From contig JARFPW010000295.1 in NCBI GenBank assembly GCA_029288095.1, forward strand, positions 1 to 10,826: a stretch of 10,826 nt of DNA, read 5' to 3'. This document shows, one piece after another, positions 6,342 through 10,826 of this stretch. Origin of the DNA: Gemmatimonadota bacterium (GTDB lineage: Bacteria > Gemmatimonadota > Gemmatimonadetes > Palauibacterales > Palauibacteraceae). The notes beneath the pieces are model-generated. The model saw only the letters and a program-made list of their open reading frames with translations. It searched no databases and was not told the origin of the DNA. Each line of letters opens with the position of its first letter. The stretch's first letter is position 1. Both the position numbers and the translations under genes were made by a program.

Positions 6342-6405
6342 GAAGCTCCCATGTTCAATCCCAACTGTCAAGCTCTTGTTGGCACTCCATCTGGACGGTT
6401 CGCCT

Positions 6406-6434
6406 GTGCCCGGAGAGGGCCCTCCCCTTATGAT
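6406..6434 (+). promoter_or_regulatory. Candidate promoter with internal palindrome before the SDR gene
   Basis: TATGAT (6429-6434) is a good -10 match about 40 nt upstream of the SDR start codon. The -35 position (6406-6411, GTGCCC) is poor. Between them lies GAGGGCCCTC (6415-6424), a perfect 10-base palindrome, placed where a repressor or activator could act. Short GC palindromes are common by chance in GC-rich DNA. Confidence 0.25.
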
Positions 6435-6474
6435 GGTGCCGCACGAATCACGATACACCCAAAGGGAGGCCTGG

Positions 6475-7242
6475 ATGGCCCAGAAACCGTTCACGGATAG
6501 CGTCGCCCTCGTCACGGGAGCTACGTCGGGGATTGGACTCGCGACCGCGGAGGCATTCGCGAAGGTCGGCTGCAGCGTGGTGCTGGCGGGTCGCCGCGAA
6601 GAGCTCGGCGAGCCTGCCGCGGAGTCCATTCGGGCTTCCGGCGGACAGGCGGCCTTCGTTCGGACCGACGTGACGGATGACGACCAGGTTCGACGACTTG
6701 TCGAGGCGGCTGTCGAGCGATTTGGAGGCCTGGACATCGCGTTCAACAACGCCGGGATTGAAGGCGACCCGCTTGCCCCGTTTCACGAGGCCTCGCTCGA
6801 CAATTTCGATCACGTGTTCCGAACCAACGTTCGTTCCATGTTTTCCTGCATCCGACACGAGGCACCGGCCATGCTTGCGGGTGGAGGCGGGGCGATCGTG
6901 AACAACGCGTCGATCGCCGGTCTCATAGGATTTCCGGGACTGGCAACGTATTCCGCCAGTAAGCACGCGGTCATCGGCCTCACCAAGACCGCGGCGCTCG
7001 AATATGCGGAACACGGGATTCGGGTGAACGCGGTGGCCCCCGCCGTGATCGAGACTCAGATGTTCGACCGAATCGCCGATCAGAACGCAGAGTTGATCGA
7101 ATTTGCCCGCACTCTGCATCCCATGAAACGCTTTGGCGAACCAGGTGAAGTGGCGCAGGCCGTGCTGTGGCTGGCCTCGCCCGAGAATTCCTTCACCACG
7201 GGCATCACGCTCCCCCTCGATGGCGGATACACGGCGCAGTAA
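6475..7242 (+). CDS. Classical short-chain dehydrogenase/reductase
   Basis: Cytoplasmic NAD(P)-dependent oxidoreductase of 255 residues, typical of the classical SDR length. The ATG at 6475 follows GGGAGG with 5-nt spacing; the frame extends upstream to 6301, but that stretch is intergenic in character. Rossmann nucleotide motif TGATSGIG (14-21), NNAG (91-94), and catalytic tetrad N118, S146, Y159 and K163 (YSASK) are all present. AGRR at 38-41, after the second strand, favours NADP(H), as basic residues there usually do. The C-terminal LPLDGGY (246-252) is the usual end of FabG-like enzymes. Substrate cannot be predicted; bacterial SDRs of this type reduce ketones or oxidise secondary alcohols. 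It is the first of four plus-strand genes, 55 nt before the next one. Promoter sequences upstream are only weakly supported. Confidence 0.92.
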   Translation: MAQKPFTDSVALVTGATSGIGLATAEAFAKVGCSVVLAGRREELGEPAAESIRASGGQAAFVRTDVTDDDQVRRLVEAAVERFGGLDIAFNNAGIEGDPLAPFHEASLDNFDHVFRTNVRSMFSCIRHEAPAMLAGGGGAIVNNASIAGLIGFPGLATYSASKHAVIGLTKTAALEYAEHGIRVNAVAPAVIETQMFDRIADQNAELIEFARTLHPMKRFGEPGEVAQAVLWLASPENSFTTGITLPLDGGYTAQ

Positions 7243-7297
7243 GCCCCGGTTAGCCAAACATGCCATCGAGTAGCACACGCAGATCGGAGGCTCCTGT

Positions 7298-7687
7298 ATG
7301 AGTGGCATACTTCTCGGAATCGGAAGCATCCTGGCGGGCTACATCGCCATGGCCGTCGCCGTTGGCGTCATGAACATCGTGCTGGGCAAGACATGGCCGG
7401 GCGCCGCGGAGGCCACGACGGCCGGGCAGTCGCCCCCGACTGGTTACATCGTCGCCAACCTGCTCCTGGGAACCGCCCTGGCAGGCGCCGCGTCCATCGT
7501 TACTGCCTTGATCGCTCCGGAACCACAGATCACCTGGGTGTGGTGGTTCGCCCTGCTCGTGCTGGTGCTTGGCGTCGGTTACGCGTTCAAGCAGCGCGGA
7601 GGCCCGCAACCCGACTGGTACCTGTTCTCGTTGCCCATACTTGGAGCGCTGGCGATCTGGTTCGTGGGGCGCTGGTACCTCGGGTAG
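7298..7687 (+). CDS. Four-helix integral membrane protein of unknown function
   Basis: Protein of 129 residues that I do not recognise. The ATG at 7298 is preceded by GGAGG with 7-nt spacing. Four hydrophobic segments are visible: about 4-28, 48-72, 78-96 and 107-126, with short polar links (KTWPGAAEATTAGQSPP at 31-47 and KQRGGPQPD at 98-106). The positive KQR between helices 3 and 4 suggests that loop is cytoplasmic. No catalytic or metal motif stands out; the two-plus-two arrangement resembles many small conserved membrane proteins. It lies between the SDR gene and the PAP2 gene on the same strand, but the 104-nt gap downstream weakens the case for an operon with PAP2. Confidence 0.75.
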   Translation: MSGILLGIGSILAGYIAMAVAVGVMNIVLGKTWPGAAEATTAGQSPPTGYIVANLLLGTALAGAASIVTALIAPEPQITWVWWFALLVLVLGVGYAFKQRGGPQPDWYLFSLPILGALAIWFVGRWYLG

Positions 7688-7791
7688 GCAGACATCATGT
7701 GAAATGATTCCCCGTTCAGGGCATGCCTCGTGCACTTCCGAGGTTGGGAACGCGCTCCGAAAGGGGCGCCATCTTCTACCTTGGAGCCAGG

Positions 7792-8595
7792 GTGACACAG
7801 AGGCTACAGGCCCGTCTTATGGGGCCAATCGCGGGTTTGCTGCTTCTGTCGGCAGTGAGCCCCACGTATTCCCAGGTGTTGGTTCCTGACTCCTCTCCTC
7901 CCCTGTTTCGCACGCAAGACCTGACATATGCGGCACTGTTCTTCGGCTCCCTGCTTGCGGTAGAACCGTTCGAGGGGATCGATGGACGGCTCAGCCCGGA
8001 CAGCCATCCGGGCGGCTTTGCCGGAAGTTGGCACGACGCCGGAGACGTTCTTGGAAGAGGCTACGTCGCGGTCGGACTCGGCGGCGCAGCGTTGCTTGGT
8101 GGAGCACTGTCCGGCAACGCCCGTTTGTCTCGAGTCGGACGACTCTCGCTGGGCGCTATGGCGGCTTCCACGATCATGGTTCTTCCCGCCAAACTGATCA
8201 TTGGGAGACGGCGGCCGGCGAGTTTCGGTGGGGAGAGCAGCGACTTCAATTCCTTCACCTTCTCGCGGCAGCATTACTCGTTCCCCTCAGGCCATACTTC
8301 GGCTGTGTTCGCACTCGCCACCGTGGTGTCCGACGAGTTTGCCGAAGACGCTCCTTGGGTCACTTATGTGGCTTATCCGATCGCCTTGCTCACGGGGGCC
8401 AGTCGGGTGATCGGCAGGGAGCATTGGGTCACGGACGTCATCGCGGGCGCTGCAGTAGGTGTGCTCGCCGGCAAGCTGTCACGTCGACTTCTGGGTGGAC
8501 ACGGCCGGGACGACGGTTCAACTATCCCTGTTCAACCACTCCTGTCGGCAGGCGCTGATGGCTGGGTACTCGGCGTGTCCGCTCCGGTGCGCTGA
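7792..8595 (+). CDS. PAP2-superfamily membrane phosphatase
   Basis: Phosphatase of 267 residues that would remove phosphate from a lipid phosphate or pyrophosphate at the periplasmic side of the inner membrane. The GTG at 7792 is preferred: GGAG ends 5 nt before it and a hydrophobic leader follows (about 11-23, possible cleavage at TYS|Q, 27-28). An ATG at 7819 lacks a ribosome site, and one at 7723 would add an unlikely N-terminus. All three PAP2 motifs are intact: KLIIGRRRP (134-142, K134 and R141), PSGH (165-168, H168) and SRVIGREHWVTD (204-215; R205, H211, D215). Hydrophobic segments lie at about 44-57, 90-106, 118-132, 170-183, 190-204 and 215-229. The C-terminal 35 residues are polar and may be periplasmic or cytoplasmic. 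Undecaprenyl pyrophosphate or phosphatidate are possible substrates. The stop codon is inside a strong hairpin. Confidence 0.9.
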   Translation: MTQRLQARLMGPIAGLLLLSAVSPTYSQVLVPDSSPPLFRTQDLTYAALFFGSLLAVEPFEGIDGRLSPDSHPGGFAGSWHDAGDVLGRGYVAVGLGGAALLGGALSGNARLSRVGRLSLGAMAASTIMVLPAKLIIGRRRPASFGGESSDFNSFTFSRQHYSFPSGHTSAVFALATVVSDEFAEDAPWVTYVAYPIALLTGASRVIGREHWVTDVIAGAAVGVLAGKLSRRLLGGHGRDDGSTIPVQPLLSAGADGWVLGVSAPVR

Positions 8596-8608
8596 GGAGC
8601 GGACGCCG
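8571..8608 (+). terminator. Hairpin overlapping the PAP2 stop codon
   Basis: GTCCGCTCC (8577-8585) pairs perfectly with GGAGCGGAC (8596-8604), and CGGC (8571-8574) pairs with GCCG (8605-8608) across a 2-nt bulge. The 10-nt loop (8586-8595) holds the last coding codons and the TGA stop. No T-run follows. It could end transcription, stabilise the mRNA 3' end or isolate the downstream small gene, which has its own ribosome site. Confidence 0.5.
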
Positions 8609-8691
8609 ACTTCCCGTTGCGACTGCACCTCGCAATGTCGTAACGTTCTGGCACTCTCCCGGTAGTAACGCACCCCTTCAGGAGGCTGCCC

Positions 8692-8943
8692 GTGGACATT
8701 ACTTCTCTGCTCCTTCAACTCGTCGCCGGCGTCGCTGGCGGTAACGCAGGCGGAATGCTCGCCAAGGCTCGCTCGCTCGGCCCGATGCTCAACTCGGTAC
8801 TGGGAGCGATCGGCGGAGTGACGGGCGGACAACTCGTCGGGACGCCGCTCGAGGCCGGCATGGTCGGTGACCTTGGAGCGTCGGCCGTGATCGGTGCGCT
8901 GTTCCCGCTCGTGGTCTCGTTCCTGAAGAAGAAGTCCGCCTGA
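8692..8943 (+). CDS. Small glycine-rich membrane protein, uncharacterised
   Basis: Protein of 83 residues. The GTG start at 8692 is supported by GGAGG six bases upstream. It starts MDITSLLLQLVAGVAGGNAGG and holds three hydrophobic or Gly-rich segments (about 4-22, 33-50, 60-78), several GxxxG-like packing motifs and a basic end KKK (79-81). From memory, similar short proteins with an opening like (I/L)QL.(A/S)G..GGN..G occur in many bacteria as hypothetical proteins, but I cannot verify this. The Gly-zipper character suggests an oligomeric membrane or pore-like peptide, although a structural role is equally possible. Lies 96 nt after the PAP2 stop and converges with the AsmA-like gene. Confidence 0.72.
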   Translation: MDITSLLLQLVAGVAGGNAGGMLAKARSLGPMLNSVLGAIGGVTGGQLVGTPLEAGMVGDLGASAVIGALFPLVVSFLKKKSA

Positions 8944-8970
8944 CGCTAGCGTCGCACTCAGGATAGATCT

Positions 8971-9000
8971 GGCGGGCCGGGGCGAAGACTCCGGCCCGCC
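8971..9000. terminator. Bidirectional terminator-like hairpin between convergent genes
   Basis: GGCGGGCCGG (8971-8980) and CCGGCCCGCC (8991-9000) form a perfect 10-bp stem. It can be extended by a G-T wobble (8981/8990) and a G-C pair (8982/8989), leaving a 6-nt loop. It lies 27 nt after the small membrane-protein gene and 7 nt past the stop of the AsmA-like gene on the other strand. Neither side has a clear T-run, but position and stem strength fit a shared terminator. Confidence 0.7.
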
Positions 9001-9007
9001 GGTAGTT

Positions 9008-10826
9008 CTAGGGATCCTCCGCCTCTGCCGAGTCCGGTTCGGCAGCCTCTTCCCCTCCCCGGTTCAGCAGCCCTTCGAGCAGACTCTCTGCCGCATCCTG
9101 CACCTGGTCGCGGCCCTGGTTCTGCACCTGGTCGCGAAGCGTCGCCGCGAGCGCTTCACCATCGATCTGGAGCGCCGGACTCTCCATGGTACCGCCCACG
9201 TCGAACCGGACGGGTACGTAGTCACTTCCGTCCGATAGCTGGTCGAGCAACGCGCTCAACGCAGGGTTATTGCCGACGATGCCGGCGTTGCGGATGGCTT
9301 CGATGGGCAGCATCGCCGCGAGGTCGAGGTCGAGCACACCGCCGAGGCCCGCCGAGCCGCTGATCACGCCCGAGATGTCGTCCGAGCCGATGTTCCAGTT
9401 CTGCACCACGAACTGCCCGTCACGGATCTCGAACGGGCCACCCAGGTCCTTGAACTGGGACAGCTTGTCCGGCGCGAGGTTGAACCGCTGCTTGACCGCG
9501 TCCGTGATTCCCATGTCCTGGAACCGACCTTGAACGAAGCTTGCGCGTCCCGCGGCCGAGAACCCGGCGGGCATCGGCAGGAAGCCGTCATCCAGCGGAC
9601 TCGATCCGGTGATGTCGAAGTCCAGCACGCCGTCGAGCCGCCGGCCGAGCGTGGTCCAGCGCTCAAGGAAGTCGCCTGCGCGAGCCGTCGTGAGATGAAG
9701 ATCGTACTCCACGGCACGCGAACCCTCGGACGCGTCCAGGTCGAGCCGCAGCCCTCCGGACAACCGGCCTCCGTACACGCCTCCCTCGACCTGCGTGATG
9801 TCGATCACTCCATCGGCGAGTGCGACCCGGAACGACACGTCCCCGGCGTTCGTCGGTGGATTCACCCAATCGCCAATCGTCATCGTCCCGGAGGCCCGGT
9901 AGTCGGTCAACTCGGGGAGCCGGTATCGCGCCCGGGCGATTTCCTGCGGATCCTGGCCGTCCACGCGGCGGCCGGTCAGGCGCGCTTTGACCAGGTCGCT
10001 GTAGCCGACCGCCGGCTCTTCGCGGCGCAGATCAGCCGCGGCCAGGCGGTTGGAGCGTGCGGTGAACTGGATCGGAGGAGCGACGCCTCGCTCGGCCGGG
10101 TCGCTGAGCAGGTAGCGCACGAAGCCGGGGCTCGAGAAGCTGACCATGGCGTCGCTGTCCGCGATGCGCACCGGCACTCCATCGGCCTGCATCCCGTCGC
10201 CCGACAGGCGGATCGTCCCGTCAGCGATTTCGGCCGGCGCCGGCAGACGCGGGCTCGCGTACGACACGTTCCTCAGCCGGATCGGTCCGCTGACCTCCCA
10301 GCGGTCCGTCTCACCCGCGGGACCACCGAAGTCGACGTCAACCGCCGCCGATCCGGTGACCGGCATCGGCTCGCCGTCCGAGAATTCCTGGAGTTGCGCG
10401 AGATCGAACTCTCCCGCCAGGTGCCCTGAGATTGTCGGAGCGTCGAAGTCGCGGACGCTCATCCGGGCCTGGAACGGACGACCGAACAACTGGCCTGAGA
10501 TATCCGGTGCGTCCAGCCCATCGGTGGTGAAGGACACCGTCCCCGAAGCTCCGCTGACGAGCTGGCCTCGTTCCCTGCTTGCAACCGTGAGCCCGGAATA
10601 CGTCGCCGTGCCGGTCAGCGCCGGCGCTTCGCCTTCCGGACCGCCGAGAACTCCGCCCCAACGAAGCGCGATCGTCGCTAGACCATCCGCATCGAAAGCC
10701 GGCTCCTCGCGCGGTGGCGGGAGCTGGCCCATCAGGTCCGAGAGGCGGAACTCACCCGACGCGAGATCGAGCCGGATGCTGCGGAGCTTATCCACTACCT
10801 GGGACGCTCCCGAGCCGTCGAATGAC
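9008..10826 (-). CDS. AsmA-like protein, C-terminal part (N-terminus beyond the window)
   Basis: The frame is open through the last base, and no convincing start is seen: the codon at 10795 is a GTG inside continuous coding sequence. At least 605 residues are visible. The sequence is a long series of short beta-type repeats (for example SGLTVASRERGQLVSG and GVIDITQVEGGVYGGRLSGG) typical of AsmA/TamB-like bridge proteins. The final third matches the AsmA C-terminal pattern: GVLDFDITG, ASFVQGRFQDMGITDAV, IRDGQFVVQNWNIGSDDISG, DLDLAAMLP, then VPVRFDVGGTMESPALQIDG. Such proteins are anchored in the inner membrane, span the periplasm and are thought to carry lipids to, or affect assembly of, the outer membrane. 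The end is a charged tail with an eight-residue direct repeat (RDQVQ twice) and a Glu/Asp-rich finish. The N-terminal membrane anchor should lie just beyond the right edge. Confidence 0.82.
   Translation of the reverse strand, partial: SFDGSGASQVVDKLRSIRLDLASGEFRLSDLMGQLPPPREEPAFDADGLATIALRWGGVLGGPEGEAPALTGTATYSGLTVASRERGQLVSGASGTVSFTTDGLDAPDISGQLFGRPFQARMSVRDFDAPTISGHLAGEFDLAQLQEFSDGEPMPVTGSAAVDVDFGGPAGETDRWEVSGPIRLRNVSYASPRLPAPAEIADGTIRLSGDGMQADGVPVRIADSDAMVSFSSPGFVRYLLSDPAERGVAPPIQFTARSNRLAAADLRREEPAVGYSDLVKARLTGRRVDGQDPQEIARARYRLPELTDYRASGTMTIGDWVNPPTNAGDVSFRVALADGVIDITQVEGGVYGGRLSGGLRLDLDASEGSRAVEYDLHLTTARAGDFLERWTTLGRRLDGVLDFDITGSSPLDDGFLPMPAGFSAAGRASFVQGRFQDMGITDAVKQRFNLAPDKLSQFKDLGGPFEIRDGQFVVQNWNIGSDDISGVISGSAGLGGVLDLDLAAMLPIEAIRNAGIVGNNPALSALLDQLSDGSDYVPVRFDVGGTMESPALQIDGEALAATLRDQVQNQGRDQVQDAAESLLEGLLNRGGEEAAEPDSAEAEDP
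9098..9136. repeat. 15-bp direct repeat in the AsmA-like tail
   Basis: CTGCACCTGGTCGCG occurs at 9098-9112 and again at 9122-9136, a period of 24 nt or eight codons. On the coding strand it gives RDQVQNQG followed by RDQVQDAA. It keeps the frame and lies in a polar, probably helical tail where length changes are tolerated; slippage could add or remove units. Confidence 0.75.

Noticed and set aside
6366..6371. Perfect TTGACA on the minus strand upstream of the right barrel gene
   Set aside because: No -10 match at 16-18 nt downstream (GAGCTT at 17 nt), so it is left as an orphan hexamer.
6301..6474. 58-residue extension of the SDR frame
   Set aside because: No ribosome site at its ATG, non-family sequence, and a good ribosome site precedes the ATG at 6475.
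7694..7708. Inverted repeat ATCAT-5-ATGAT after the four-helix membrane protein gene
   Set aside because: A five-base AT-rich stem is too weak for a terminator and easily arises by chance.

Overview
The window is a GC-rich bacterial chromosome segment with good Shine-Dalgarno sites and many exported proteins: outer-membrane barrels, a periplasmic dihaem cytochrome, a secreted M28 peptidase and an AsmA-like protein. This indicates a diderm. The mix of small outer-membrane barrels, an M28 peptidase and split YeeE/YedE genes fits Gemmatimonadota or a similar environmental lineage, but that placement is an impression, not a result. I see no tRNA, rRNA, CRISPR array, insertion sequence or phage module. 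No stretch of 300 bases or more lacks a gene; the longest gaps are 5518-5723 and 6288-6474.

Left block (25-4813, all minus strand). Transcription order is: a small outer-membrane beta-barrel protein (4813-4292), a glyoxalase-fold ring-cleaving dioxygenase (4283-3318), two half-size YeeE/YedE sulfur-transport membrane proteins joined by a GTGA stop/start overlap (3307-2717 and 2720-2283), a dihaem cytochrome c (2204-1479) and an exported M28 peptidase with a fibronectin III tail (1455-25). Gaps between the first four genes are 8 nt, 10 nt and an overlap, so they look like one operon. A 78-nt gap carrying a plausible sigma70 promoter separates the cytochrome/peptidase pair. The joint theme could be sulfur-compound uptake plus periplasmic electron transfer, with the dioxygenase handling aromatic or quinone compounds; this is inference.

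Centre (4948-6287, minus strand). Two tandem outer-membrane barrel genes have mature proteins of 164 residues that differ at only 12 positions. The barrel at the head of the left block is a diverged third member. The upstream region of the middle gene resembles that of the left gene, while its body matches the right gene, so the cluster looks mosaic.

Right of a divergent intergenic region (6475-8943, plus strand). These are a classical SDR oxidoreductase, a four-helix membrane protein of unknown function, a PAP2 phosphatase with all three catalytic motifs, and a small glycine-rich membrane protein. A strong hairpin overlaps the PAP2 stop codon.

Right end (9008-10826, minus strand). The C-terminal 605 residues of an AsmA-like protein run off the window edge. 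It converges on the small membrane-protein gene across a hairpin that could serve as terminator for both strands.

Most of the content belongs to known families. The most unusual signals are the mosaic barrel triplet, the His-to-Asp change at the first metal ligand of the peptidase, and the dioxygenase/YeeE-YedE/cytochrome arrangement.
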